A stretch of 64,000 nt of DNA from Caldicellulosiruptor kronotskyensis 2002. Its GTDB lineage: Bacteria > Bacillota > Thermoanaerobacteria > Caldicellulosiruptorales > Caldicellulosiruptoraceae. Location: the NCBI RefSeq assembly GCF_000166775.1, contig NC_014720.1, forward strand, positions 1,079,501 through 1,143,500, written 5' to 3'. The position numbers were made by a program, and so were the translations under genes. Shown one piece after another: positions 53,650-62,655 of this stretch; position 1 is the first letter of the stretch, and every line of letters begins with the position of its first letter. The notes beneath the pieces are model-generated. The model worked only from the letters and a program-made list of their open reading frames with translations, searched no databases and was not told the DNA's origin.

Positions 53650-54126
53650 ATGAGAGAAGACAAAAAGACAATCATTGTGTTTTCAAACGATATGGATAAG
53701 GTTATGGCAGCATTTGTAATTGCAACTGGTGCTGCTGCAATGGGTGATGAGGTCACAATGTTTTTTACATTCTGGGGTTTGAATGTTCTAAGAGATGCTA
53801 AGAAGAAGGCACAGGGCAAATCTTTCTTGGAAAAAATGTTTGGTGCTATGATGCCAAAAGGGGTTGAAAAACTCCCGCTTTCCAAGATGAACTTTTTAGG
53901 GATTGGTCCAAAGCTTATGAAATATATGATGAAAAAGAAAAATGTGATGATGTTACCTGAGATGATAAAACAGGCGCAAGAGCTTGGTATAAAGATGGTT
54001 GCATGTTCAATGTCTATGGATGTTATGGGAATAAAAAAAGAAGAATTAATTGATGGTGTTGAGATTGGCGGTGTTGCCACATACCTTGGTGAGGCGAGCG
54101 AAGCAGGTGTGAATCTGTTTATCTAA
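53650..54126 (+). CDS. DsrE/DsrF-like family protein
   Basis: A 158 aa protein of the DsrE/DsrF-like fold (DrsE2-type): TIIVFSNDMDKVMAAFVIAT opens the Rossmann-like sheet, and MFFTFWGLNVL and ELGIKMVACSMSMDVMG follow, with a Cys in the last block that could carry a persulfide. Such proteins often pair with TusA and rhodanese in sulfur trafficking. The substrate is not known. ATG 53650 is 7 bases after GGTGAG; a longer GTG start at 53635 overlaps the site. Confidence 0.87.
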   Translation: MREDKKTIIVFSNDMDKVMAAFVIATGAAAMGDEVTMFFTFWGLNVLRDAKKKAQGKSFLEKMFGAMMPKGVEKLPLSKMNFLGIGPKLMKYMMKKKNVMMLPEMIKQAQELGIKMVACSMSMDVMGIKKEELIDGVEIGGVATYLGEASEAGVNLFI

Positions 54127-54150
54127 GTTAGGGGAATCTTAACTAATAGA

Positions 54151-54178
54151 GGCAGGAAAAACCCTGCCTTTTTGTTTT
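54151..54178 (+). terminator. Rho-independent terminator after the DsrE-like gene
   Basis: GGCAGG (54151-54156) pairs with CCTGCC (54163-54168), then TTTTTGTTTTTTTT. Confidence 0.87.
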
Positions 54179-54203
54179 TTTTGCTCTTTTGAAATCAAAA
54201 CTG

Positions 54204-54212
54204 TGATATAAT
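54204..54212 (+). promoter_or_regulatory. Extended -10 promoter of the radical SAM gene
   Basis: TG (54204-54205 region) followed one base later by TATAAT (54207-54212), an extended -10. A TTGAAA at 54189 is 12 bases upstream of it, too near to be a standard -35. Confidence 0.55.
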
Positions 54213-54257
54213 AATGGAGCAATAAAAAGTTTTTCAGTATCAGAAAGGAAAATCGCT

Positions 54258-55865
54258 ATGATACTGCTTGTTGCAATAAACTCAAAGTATGTTCATACAA
54301 ATTTAGCGGTAAGATACCTTTATCAGCTCTGCAAAGACAACTATCCATGTGAGTATATTGAGTTTAATATTAATCAGCCTTTGCAGGATGTACTTTATGA
54401 AATTTTGAGTAAAAAACCTGAATATGTTGCAATTTCAACATATATCTGGAACAGAAGCTATGTTGAAAAGCTTGTTGAAGGATTAAAAAAGGCGCAAAAA
54501 AGCATAAAAATAATTCTTGGCGGGCCAGAGGTGTATTTTGACAGCCTTGAAGAGTGGAAATTTGTAGACTCAATAATCAGAGGAGAAGGAGAGTATCCTT
54601 TTTTAGATTTGTGTGAGCATATTGCAGCTGGCAGGCAATATACTCAAAAAGAATATCCTCCATTTGATTTGAGTAAGCTTCCTTTTGCATACAAAGATGA
54701 AAAATTAGACACCAGCAGAATCTATTATTATGAAAGCAGCAGAGGCTGCCCTTTTAGATGTTCGTATTGTCTTTCTTCCATTGAAAAAGGTGTTCGATTT
54801 GCGCCACTTGAAAAGGTCTTTGAAGAGCTTGACTATCTTTTTAAAAAACAGGTAAGACTCATAAAGTTTGTTGACAGGACATTTAATGCAAACAAAGAAA
54901 GAGCAATAAAAATAATAGAATTTTGCAAACAAAAGTCTCAAGCTACTCAAGTACACTTTGAAATAGACCCAACACTTTTAGACAATGACATTATCAGTGC
55001 AATAAATAATTCTAAAGATGACCTTTTCAGACTTGAAATAGGTCTTCAGAGTTTCAATCCACAAACTCTTGATGCAATAGATAGATTTTTTGACATAGAT
55101 AAAATTGATAAAAACTTGAAAAAGCTTATGGAGAACAAAAAGGCCATTGTTCATCTTGACTTAATAGCGGGCTTGCCATATGAAGATTTTTTGAGTTTTA
55201 AAAGAAGTCTTGACAAGACCATATTGTATTTTGCCGATGAAGTTCAGCTTGGGTTTTTGAAGATGTTAAAAGGAACAAAGATAAGAAATGAAGCAACTAA
55301 ATACAATTATGAATTTTTCAAAGACCCACCATATGAGGTTATCTCAAATAGCTTTATTAGCTTTGAAGAGATTTATAAGCTTAAAAAGATAGAAGATTTA
55401 ATAGACAAAGTTTACAACAGGCAGTACCTATATTTTACTTTAAGATATATCTTTAAAATAGTCTCTCCATCAGAATTTTTTGAAAAACTCTCAAGTAAAA
55501 TGGATAGTAGTTTAAACACAAGAGAGTTTATAAAAGAGCTTTACAGAATCATTAAAGATAATTTTGTTTTAGACACAAATATATTGAACAGTTTGTTCAG
55601 ATTTGACATTCTAAGAAGGTTTCCGGAAGAATTTTTGCCTGAGGAATTGGCAATGACAAAAGAGGAAAAAGAAAGAATTAAACATGCAATATATCAAGCT
55701 AAAGAATACCAAGATATCGGAGAACCAAAAGAGATTATAAGAAGATCAAGAGCTTGCATATTTGAATTTGACATCGAAAGGTTTGTAGAAGATAATAGTA
55801 TTGAAAAAGGGAATTTTTTATATATCTTTTTTGGAGAAAAAATAAAGAAGATAAAACTTCAGTGA
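54258..55865 (+). CDS. B12-binding-domain radical SAM protein (DUF4080)
   Basis: A 535 aa protein: an N-terminal cobalamin-binding-like domain (about 1-135), a radical SAM core with the cluster motif in SSRGCPFRCSYCLSS (C-x3-C-x2-C, about residues 158-172), GLQSFNPQTLDAIDRFF later, and a C-terminal DUF4080 region. It would cleave SAM to form a radical; the substrate is unknown. A Cys-rich small gene of the DUF6485 group is 18 bases behind. GAAAGGA precedes ATG 54258. Confidence 0.87.
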   Translation: MILLVAINSKYVHTNLAVRYLYQLCKDNYPCEYIEFNINQPLQDVLYEILSKKPEYVAISTYIWNRSYVEKLVEGLKKAQKSIKIILGGPEVYFDSLEEWKFVDSIIRGEGEYPFLDLCEHIAAGRQYTQKEYPPFDLSKLPFAYKDEKLDTSRIYYYESSRGCPFRCSYCLSSIEKGVRFAPLEKVFEELDYLFKKQVRLIKFVDRTFNANKERAIKIIEFCKQKSQATQVHFEIDPTLLDNDIISAINNSKDDLFRLEIGLQSFNPQTLDAIDRFFDIDKIDKNLKKLMENKKAIVHLDLIAGLPYEDFLSFKRSLDKTILYFADEVQLGFLKMLKGTKIRNEATKYNYEFFKDPPYEVISNSFISFEEIYKLKKIEDLIDKVYNRQYLYFTLRYIFKIVSPSEFFEKLSSKMDSSLNTREFIKELYRIIKDNFVLDTNILNSLFRFDILRRFPEEFLPEELAMTKEEKERIKHAIYQAKEYQDIGEPKEIIRRSRACIFEFDIERFVEDNSIEKGNFLYIFFGEKIKKIKLQ

Positions 55866-55883
55866 AAAGGAGGAAAGGGTAAT

Positions 55884-56084
55884 ATGGAGTGTACACTTTC
55901 AAAAAACCTTTCAATCTGCACATGTACTTATGAACCGTGTTCAAGAAAGGGAAGATGCTGCGAGTGTTTGCACTATCACAGGAAAAATGGACAGCTCCCT
56001 GCCTGCTATTTTTCAAAAGAAGCAGAAAGAACATATGACCGTTCAATAGAAAACTTCATTCGTGACTATTCTTCAAGGAAATAA
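55884..56084 (+). CDS. Small cysteine-rich protein, DUF6485-like
   Basis: A 66 aa protein with eight Cys, most in the first 42 residues ([20 protein letters not shown] then [10 protein letters not shown]), the character of a zinc or iron-sulfur site. I place it in the DUF6485 group from the [18 protein letters not shown] pattern and length. The function is unknown. A strong AAAGGAGG site and 18-base spacing link it to the radical SAM gene. Confidence 0.8.
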   Translation: MECTLSKNLSICTCTYEPCSRKGRCCECLHYHRKNGQLPACYFSKEAERTYDRSIENFIRDYSSRK

Positions 56085-56095
56085 AAAGTGAAGTA

Positions 56096-56144
56096 AAAGT
56101 GGGCAGACAACAGATTTTTACTTTCATCTGCCCGCTTTTATTTT
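56096..56144. terminator. Bidirectional terminator between convergent genes
   Basis: AAAGTGGGCAGA (56096-56107) pairs with TCTGCCCGCTTT (56127-56138), one G-T pair, followed by TATTTTTT. It serves the Cys-rich protein gene and the mntH gene on the other strand. Confidence 0.85.
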
Positions 56145-57359
56145 TTATAAAGATGTGATGAGCAGAAAAACATCAAGTCCTATTACTAAAGCTGCCACAA
56201 TCAGAAGAATTATTTTATCTGCTAAAGAGTTTGCAAATTTACCCATAACTTTTTTGGATGACGTCAGGTATATTTGAAGAATGATTGTAATTGGCAGCTG
56301 CAAGCTCAAGAGCATCTGTGAGATTATCAGAGCTTTGAAAGGGTTTGAGATAAAAAGTATTATGATAGATGCTAACACCAATGGAATGATAATTCCAACT
56401 TTAGTTGGCAGCTCTTCAATATTATAAGGCCTTTTATAAAGTCCTGCCATGATAGTTCCACCTGTATATGCAGCTGTTATGCTTGAGGAGATGCCAGAAA
56501 GCAATAAAGCGAATGCAAAAATTGTTGCAGAGAAACTTCCCAAAATGGGTTTTAACATCTGCTGAGCCTGTGGCAGCGATTCAACAGCAATACCTTTTGA
56601 GTAAAAGGTTGCATGAGCTATTATAATCATACTGCTGTTAATTAAAAATCCTATAAACATTGAAAAAAGTGTATCAACAAACTCGAATTTGAGCTGATGT
56701 TTTATTAACTTTTCGTCTTGAGTATTCCATTGCCTGCTCTGAATTATTTCAGAGTGCAAAAACAAATTGTGTGGCATGACAACTGCACCAAGGATTGAAA
56801 GAACCACAACCAATGAACCAGAAGGTATGCTTGGAGTTATCCAGCCAAAGACAACATCTTTTACAGGGACCTTCACAAGAAAAAGTTCTATCAAAAAGGA
56901 AAGACCTATCAGCGACACAAACGCAATTATCCACCTTTCAACCTTTTTATATGAGTTAGAAAATAAGAAAAATATAGTAAAAGGCAGGATGATTAAACAT
57001 CCAAGCTTAATAGGAATTTTAAAAAGCATCTCAAGGGCAATTGCTGCGCCTAAGATTTCTGCCATAGCAGTTGAAACTGTTGCCAGCATGGCAGATGAAA
57101 GCACAACTGTGGCAAGAGATTTATTAAGATAGATTGAAGTTGCTTCAGCCAAGCAAAGACCTGTTGCAATGCCAAGATGAGCTGCGTTGTGCTGAAGCAC
57201 TATTAAAATTATGGTGGATAGTAAAACTACCCACAAAAGATTTAAACCAAAGCTACTGCCAGCAGCCACGTTTGATGCCCAGTTTCCGGGATCGATAAAT
57301 CCCACTGTGACAAGAAGACCTGGCCCTATGTATTTAAGTATTTCTCTTGCGTTTTTCAT
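56145..57359 (-). CDS. mntH: Nramp-family divalent metal transporter
   Basis: A 404 aa membrane protein with eleven likely helices that imports Mn2+ or Fe2+ with protons. The metal-site motifs DPGNW (helix 1, about residues 24-28) and MPHN (helix 6) are present; the first Asp, Asn and the His are the expected ligand or gate residues. It begins at ATG (57357-57359) behind GAAAGG, and no manganese-riboswitch-like structure is seen upstream. Confidence 0.92.
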   Translation of the reverse strand: MKNAREILKYIGPGLLVTVGFIDPGNWASNVAAGSSFGLNLLWVVLLSTIILIVLQHNAAHLGIATGLCLAEATSIYLNKSLATVVLSSAMLATVSTAMAEILGAAIALEMLFKIPIKLGCLIILPFTIFFLFSNSYKKVERWIIAFVSLIGLSFLIELFLVKVPVKDVVFGWITPSIPSGSLVVVLSILGAVVMPHNLFLHSEIIQSRQWNTQDEKLIKHQLKFEFVDTLFSMFIGFLINSSMIIIAHATFYSKGIAVESLPQAQQMLKPILGSFSATIFAFALLLSGISSSITAAYTGGTIMAGLYKRPYNIEELPTKVGIIIPLVLASIIILFISNPFKALIISQMLLSLQLPITIILQIYLTSSKKVMGKFANSLADKIILLIVAALVIGLDVFLLITSL

Positions 57360-57575
57360 TTTGTGCTGCCTTTCACACCTTTCTTCTTAAAGTAATTTTA
57401 TGAAATATCTTCTAAAGTGGTGAATGATAAATAGGAAATCTTATTCTTAAACTCTTATATTAAAATTAATACCCAAAAAAAGAGGATTGTGATATCATAG
57501 TTTGTGTGAAGCAGAAGAAATATTTATTGTATAAAAATTTGAATTTTCGACATTAAGACATTGGAGGTTATGAAA

Positions 57576-59003
57576 ATGAACGAAAAGTCTTATGGCCAGG
57601 AGCTTTATGAAAAATTATCCTACACTTCAAAAAATGCATGGGAAGTTTTAAAAGAAGAAGAAAAGCCTTTTGTTTTTGATTTGGCAGAAAAGTATAAGCA
57701 CTTTTTGAACTGTGCAAAGACAGAAAGAGAAGTTGTTGAATATTTCATAGAAAGAGCTAAAGAAAAAGGATATAAAGAATTTAACAATAATATCCAAGAA
57801 TTAAAGCCAGGTGATAAAGTATATTTTGTCAACAATAACAAAAGCATCTTGTTTGCTCATATAGGCAAAAAGCCTTTAAAGGAAGGATTTAATCTGATAG
57901 GTAGCCATATAGATTCTCCACGACTTGACTTAAAACCAAAGCCACTATATGAGTCAAGTGAGCTTGCTCTTTTGAAGACACACTACTATGGTGGCATTAA
58001 AAAATATCACTGGGTAAATGTACCACTTAGCATCCACGGAGTTGTTGTGAAAAGTGATGGTTCAAAAGTAAAGATTACAATTGGTGAAGATGAAAATGAC
58101 CCTGTTTTTTATATAACAGACCTTCTTGTTCACTTATCTTCTGAGCAGCTTCAGAAAAAGGCAAGCGAGGCAATTCCCGCTGAAAACTTGAATGTGCTCA
58201 TAGGAAGTATGCCGTTTAATGATGAGAAGGTGAAAGAAAAAGTAAAACTTAATGTTTTGAAGATTCTGAATGAAAAATATGGTATTACAGAAGAAGATCT
58301 TATTTCAGCTGACATTGAAGTTGTGCCGGCTGCAAAAGCGCGTGATGTGGGACTTGACAGAAGCCTAATTGGCGCATATGGTCAGGATGACAGAGCGTGC
58401 AGTTTTTTGGCAGCAGAAGCTATATTCTCAATTGATGAAATTCCGGAAAAGACTGCAATAGTCTACTTGGTTGACAAAGAGGAAATAGGAAGTGTAGGAA
58501 TATCAAGCGCTGAGGCAAGCTTTTTTGATATATCAGTTGCAAAGCTAATGAAAGCATTGGGTGAGTACGAGAATAGCCTTGATTTGGCTCTTTGCTTTGA
58601 AAACTCAGCAGCAATTTCGGGTGATGTTGCAGCAGCCCTTGACCCAACATATGAAAGTGCTTATGATAAGCTCAATTCTACGCTAATTGGCCACGGTGTT
58701 ACTATTGAAAAGTATACAGGAGTTAGAGGCAAATACAGTGGTTCTGAAGCAACAGCAGAGTATGTGGGCAAAATCAGAAACTTTTTGAATTCAAATAACA
58801 TTTGCTGGCAGACAGGTCTTTTAGGTAAAGTTGACCAAGGCGGTGGCGGTACAATTGCTATGTTTATCGCAAGAAAAATGATAAATGTAATAGACTCAGG
58901 TGTTCCAGTTTTGTCTATGCACTCAACATTTGAAATAACAAGCAAAGTTGATGTGTATATGACATATAAGTTTTATAGTAAATTTCTGAGAAAGTTTGAA
59001 TAA
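57576..59003 (+). CDS. apeA: M18-family aminopeptidase
   Basis: A 475 aa zinc aminopeptidase. Signature stretches: IGSHIDSPRLDLKPKPL (zinc His and Asp), YLVDKEEIGSVGISSAE (Glu ligand and catalytic Glu) and LCFENSAAISGDV; the C-terminal MHSTFEITSKVDV gives the last His ligand. Subunits form a large dodecamer in the cytosol. GGAGG (57563-57567) favours ATG 57576 (8 bases) over ATG 57570 (2 bases). Confidence 0.93.
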   Translation: MNEKSYGQELYEKLSYTSKNAWEVLKEEEKPFVFDLAEKYKHFLNCAKTEREVVEYFIERAKEKGYKEFNNNIQELKPGDKVYFVNNNKSILFAHIGKKPLKEGFNLIGSHIDSPRLDLKPKPLYESSELALLKTHYYGGIKKYHWVNVPLSIHGVVVKSDGSKVKITIGEDENDPVFYITDLLVHLSSEQLQKKASEAIPAENLNVLIGSMPFNDEKVKEKVKLNVLKILNEKYGITEEDLISADIEVVPAAKARDVGLDRSLIGAYGQDDRACSFLAAEAIFSIDEIPEKTAIVYLVDKEEIGSVGISSAEASFFDISVAKLMKALGEYENSLDLALCFENSAAISGDVAAALDPTYESAYDKLNSTLIGHGVTIEKYTGVRGKYSGSEATAEYVGKIRNFLNSNNICWQTGLLGKVDQGGGGTIAMFIARKMINVIDSGVPVLSMHSTFEITSKVDVYMTYKFYSKFLRKFE

Positions 59004-59008
59004 AATAG

Positions 59009-59047
59009 AAGGGCTCTTGGCGTTTTGTGCCACATGAGCCCTTTTTA
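59009..59047. terminator. Bidirectional terminator between apeA and the phosphohexomutase
   Basis: AAGGGCTC (59009-59016) pairs with GAGCCCTT (59036-59043), and an inner TGGC/GCCA pair extends it. T-rich flank on + side; the phosphohexomutase stop lies at its end (59045). Confidence 0.82.
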
Positions 59048-60436
59048 TTTCATTTTCTCTATAAGCTTCACAGCCTCATCTAAAAGTCTTTTGACCTCAT
59101 CTTTGGTAAACTGTTCTGTGTAAACTCTCAAAACTGGTTCTGTGCCAGATGCTCTGAAGAGTATCCATGAGCCATCTTCAAAGACATATTTATAGCCGTC
59201 TAATGTTTGAATCTCTTTAATTTTTCTGCCTGCAAACTCTGTGTTTTGGGAAATCATCTTCAACGTCTTTTCTTTGATTTCGTTTGGCAAATGCAGGTCA
59301 ACTCTGTCATAGTAGTGATAACCTATTTCTTTAAAAAGCTCATCAAGTATTTGACCAATTGGTTTTTGATGGTATGCCATAATTTCAAGGAGCAGCAAGC
59401 TACACAAAATTCCATCTCTTTCAGGTATATGATTTTTAATTCCAATACCTCCGCTTTCCTCGCCACCAATGAGAATGTCTTCTTTTAAGAAAAGTTCGCA
59501 GATATATTTAAAACCAATCGGTGTTTCGTAGATTTTGAGACCGTACTTGTTTGCCAAAATAGGAACCATATTGGTTGTTGAAAATGTTTTTACAACACCA
59601 CCCTTTAAACCTTTCACTTCAACTAAATGTCTCAGAAGAAGTGCATATATTCTATGTGAATCAATAAACTCTCCTTTTTCATCAACAGCGCCAACTCTAT
59701 CTGCATCACCATCTGTTGCAAGACCGATGTCTGCTTTGTTTTGGACAACTGTATCAATTAATTTTCCAAGATTTTTATAAATAGGTTCTGGATTGACTCC
59801 TCCAAAGTATGGGTTTCGCTCATCTCTTATCTGGGTGTGTTTGATTCCATATTTTTCTAACAATGTTTTTACATATCCAACTCCTGCACCGTGCATTGGG
59901 TCTATTATTGCAAATGGTTTGGATTTTGCAATGAGGTTTAAATCTACAAGCTTTTCAATGTGCTCAAAATACTCTTTATCAGGGTCTATAAAAGAAAAGA
60001 GATTACTACTTTCAGGCTCAGCAAATTTTACTTCATTTTTATATAAATGTTTTTCTATTTCGGCAATTATAGAAGGAAGAGCTGACCCACCATAATCACC
60101 TTTAAATTTTATACCATTCCACTGTGGTGGATTGTGACTTGCTGTAATCATTATAGCTCCTGCCAAATTCATGTTTTTGACAGTAAATGATACAACAGGT
60201 GTTGGTGTTGGCTTTTTTGTAAGATATGTCTTTATCCCGTTTGCAACAAGAACCCCTGCGCAAAGACGAGCATACTCTTCTGACATAAACCTTGTGTCAT
60301 ACCCTACCAAAACAGGTCTTTTGTCATCAATTTCTTTGATATAATCAGCAATTGCCTGAGCAACAATCTTTACATTGTCAAAGGTGTAATCTTTGCTAAT
60401 CACAGCTCTCCAGCCATCTGTGCCAAATTTTATCAT
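59045..60436 (-). CDS. Phosphoglucomutase/phosphomannomutase family protein
   Basis: A 463 aa alpha-D-phosphohexomutase. TASHNPPQWNGIKFK holds the phospho-Ser; DGDADRVGAVDEKGE gives the Mg site; GGEESGGIGIKNHIPERDG is the sugar loop; FRASGTEPVLRVYTE is the phosphate-binding loop. The four motifs are intact. Substrate (glucose, mannose or glucosamine phosphate) is not clear, and the length suits a PgcA/ManB-type enzyme. ATG follows GGAGGTGAAGGATC closely. It diverges from the two-component system. Confidence 0.93.
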   Translation of the reverse strand: MIKFGTDGWRAVISKDYTFDNVKIVAQAIADYIKEIDDKRPVLVGYDTRFMSEEYARLCAGVLVANGIKTYLTKKPTPTPVVSFTVKNMNLAGAIMITASHNPPQWNGIKFKGDYGGSALPSIIAEIEKHLYKNEVKFAEPESSNLFSFIDPDKEYFEHIEKLVDLNLIAKSKPFAIIDPMHGAGVGYVKTLLEKYGIKHTQIRDERNPYFGGVNPEPIYKNLGKLIDTVVQNKADIGLATDGDADRVGAVDEKGEFIDSHRIYALLLRHLVEVKGLKGGVVKTFSTTNMVPILANKYGLKIYETPIGFKYICELFLKEDILIGGEESGGIGIKNHIPERDGILCSLLLLEIMAYHQKPIGQILDELFKEIGYHYYDRVDLHLPNEIKEKTLKMISQNTEFAGRKIKEIQTLDGYKYVFEDGSWILFRASGTEPVLRVYTEQFTKDEVKRLLDEAVKLIEKMK

Positions 60437-60576
60437 GATCCTTCACCTCCTGCAAAGAAATAATGATTGTGCTATAATAAATCTTGAAACCACTATATAG
60501 TATACAAGAGTTTCAGAATTTTTTCAAATATTTGAAAGGAATTGTCTAAACTTTTATAAAGAAAGGGAATTTCAAG

Positions 60577-61281
60577 ATGTCTGCGTACACTGTGTATATA
60601 GTTGACGACGAAAAGGATATATTAGAGCTTGTATCTGAATATTTGACTCAAAAAGGCTATTCAGTTAAAACCTTTGAGAATGGCGAAAGTTTTTTAAAAG
60701 AATTTGAAAAAAGTGAACCTGATATAGTTATACTTGATATTATGCTTCCGGACATTGACGGTTATGAGATTTGTAAAAGAATAAGAAAAAATAGCGAAGT
60801 GCCGATTATAATGCTGTCTGCAAAGGGAGAAGAGCTTGACAAAGTTTTGGGGCTTGAACTTGGAAGTGACGATTACATACCAAAGCCGTTTTCTCTTTCA
60901 GAACTTGAAGCAAGAATAAAAAAGATTTTACGACGAGTAAACAAAAGTCCAATAAAACAGGATAATGTCATAGAAATGTTTGGTATAAAGGTTGATTTTA
61001 ATCAGCGAAATGTTTTTTATAATGGCACACATATAGAACTTTCGCCAAAGGAATTTGAAACATTTGCACTTCTTTTGAAAGAGTCAAATAAGGTTTTGAA
61101 GAGAAACTGTATATTAGAAAGAATATGGGGAGACCCTGCTTTATATGATGAAAGGATGGTTGATGATGTTATCAAAAGGCTTAGAAAAAAGATTTTGCAA
61201 TACAACTTGCCTGTTGAGATAAAGACGATGTGGGGTTTAGGATACAAGCTTGAGGAGAAAAAAGATGAGTATAAAGATTAA
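60577..61281 (+). CDS. OmpR-family response regulator
   Basis: A 234 aa two-domain regulator: receiver (phosphoacceptor D54 in VILDIMLPDIDG, with DDE near residue 11, Lys in YIPKPF) and winged helix from about 135 (IELSPKEFETFALLLKESN, VDDVIKRLRKKI, MWGLGYKLE). It overlaps the sensor kinase gene by about 17 bases. The signal and targets are unknown. AAAGGGAAT precedes ATG 60577. Confidence 0.94.
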   Translation: MSAYTVYIVDDEKDILELVSEYLTQKGYSVKTFENGESFLKEFEKSEPDIVILDIMLPDIDGYEICKRIRKNSEVPIIMLSAKGEELDKVLGLELGSDDYIPKPFSLSELEARIKKILRRVNKSPIKQDNVIEMFGIKVDFNQRNVFYNGTHIELSPKEFETFALLLKESNKVLKRNCILERIWGDPALYDERMVDDVIKRLRKKILQYNLPVEIKTMWGLGYKLEEKKDEYKD

Positions 61282-62629
61282 AATATATTTGTCGTACGTG
61301 GGTATAATTTTATTCATGTTTATAGCTTTTGTTATCCTTTTTTATGCTTGGTTTGAAAAAAACTTGATTGACCAGATGAAAGAGGACAACCTTCGCTTTG
61401 CAAGACTTATAGAATTTGTTATTACAAGCCAGAACAAGAACACAGTTAATTTGAAACCATTTGAATCGTATTTTGAAAGTTTAGAGTCAAAAATTTTGCA
61501 GGACTATATTATAATTGTCAGTAATGATGGTGCGATAGAATATTCAAATAAAGAGCTGGACATTGAAGCAAGAGTAAAGATAATGAAACTTTTTGACGAA
61601 AATAAAGATGCTCAATACGGATTTGAGATAGGCAGCATTAGGGAAAAGCCCTGTCTGTTCACCATATACAGTGGAAAATCAAAAAGTGTTTTTGTAATTA
61701 TTATTACTGATCTTGCAAGGATTTTGAACTTTGAAAGAAGATTTTTCCTTCTCATTTTGCAAACAGCAGGACTCAGCTGTTTATTTGCTGCAACTGTGGC
61801 CATTTTTATATCTCGTAGAATGATTGGAGGACTTTTGCGCCTTAAAGAAGCAATAGAACAGGCTTCTCAGATGAGGTTTAACAAAAAGGTTGAAGTAATT
61901 TCAAAAGACGAAATTGGCTTAATTGCTACCGAATTTAACAGACTTATCGAAAAGATTGATGAATACAATCAAGCACAGATAAGGTTTTTACAAAATATTT
62001 CTCATGAACTCAAGACTCCTCTTACTTCAGTGCGTGGATACGCCGAGATGCTAAAAGAGGGAATTTTAGATAAAAGCAAGATGGAATCAGCTGCAGATAA
62101 AATAATTTGGCATGTTGACAGATTGAAAAGTTTAATAAACCAGATTATTGACCTCACAAAGATTGAATCTATTGAAAACTATTTTAATTTCGAAAAAAGT
62201 ATGCTTGAAGAGGTCATTTTTGAAGCTATTTTAGAAAATGAAGGCTATTTACTTTCTAAGACAGTAGATATTGAATTTGCTCCGCAGACAAGGACGTATG
62301 TCCAATGCGACAAACACAGACTAAAAGAAGCTTTTTCAAATATTATCTCAAACTGCATAAAATATGCGAACAATAAGGTTACAATTGAAATAAAATCTGA
62401 AAAAGATAAATTTGAGGTAACAATTGAGGATGACGGAGAGGGTTTTGGGCAAGGAGAAATTGATAAAATCTTTGAAAGATTTTATAAAGGGAAAAGGGGC
62501 GAAAGTGGACTTGGTCTTTCAATTGCAAAAGCTATATTCGAAAAACATGGGTTTATTATAGAAGCTGAAAACAAAATAACCAAAGGCGCCCGCTTTAAGA
62601 TAAAAGGAAAAATCTACAAAGAGCAGTAA
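61265..62629 (+). CDS. Sensor histidine kinase
   Basis: A 454 aa membrane kinase: two membrane helices (about 10-30 and 160-185) with a short extracytoplasmic domain between, HAMP (about 187-240), HisKA with phosphoacceptor H247 (QNISHELKTPLTSVRGY) and a HATPase domain (ISNCIKYANN, DDGEGFGQG, GESGLGLSIAKAI). GAGGAG precedes ATG 61265; a TTG at 61250 is also in frame. It partners the regulator just upstream. Its last codons lie in the shared terminator stem. Confidence 0.94.
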   Translation: MSIKIKIYLSYVGIILFMFIAFVILFYAWFEKNLIDQMKEDNLRFARLIEFVITSQNKNTVNLKPFESYFESLESKILQDYIIIVSNDGAIEYSNKELDIEARVKIMKLFDENKDAQYGFEIGSIREKPCLFTIYSGKSKSVFVIIITDLARILNFERRFFLLILQTAGLSCLFAATVAIFISRRMIGGLLRLKEAIEQASQMRFNKKVEVISKDEIGLIATEFNRLIEKIDEYNQAQIRFLQNISHELKTPLTSVRGYAEMLKEGILDKSKMESAADKIIWHVDRLKSLINQIIDLTKIESIENYFNFEKSMLEEVIFEAILENEGYLLSKTVDIEFAPQTRTYVQCDKHRLKEAFSNIISNCIKYANNKVTIEIKSEKDKFEVTIEDDGEGFGQGEIDKIFERFYKGKRGESGLGLSIAKAIFEKHGFIIEAENKITKGARFKIKGKIYKEQ

Positions 62630-62655
62630 GTTTTTTAGCTTACTGCTCTTTTTAA
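62618..62655. terminator. Terminator stem overlapping the 3' ends of two convergent genes
   Basis: Perfect 13-base stem AAAGAGCAGTAAG (62618-62630) with CTTACTGCTCTTT (62639-62651), then TTTAAT. It contains the last codons and TAA of the kinase (62627-62629) and, on the other strand, the last codons of the HD-domain gene, whose TAA is at 62635-62637 in the loop. Confidence 0.88.

Noticed and set aside
60492..60501. Palindrome ACTATATAGT between the phosphohexomutase and the response regulator
   Set aside because: A 10-base AT palindrome alone in AT-rich DNA is not enough evidence for an operator.
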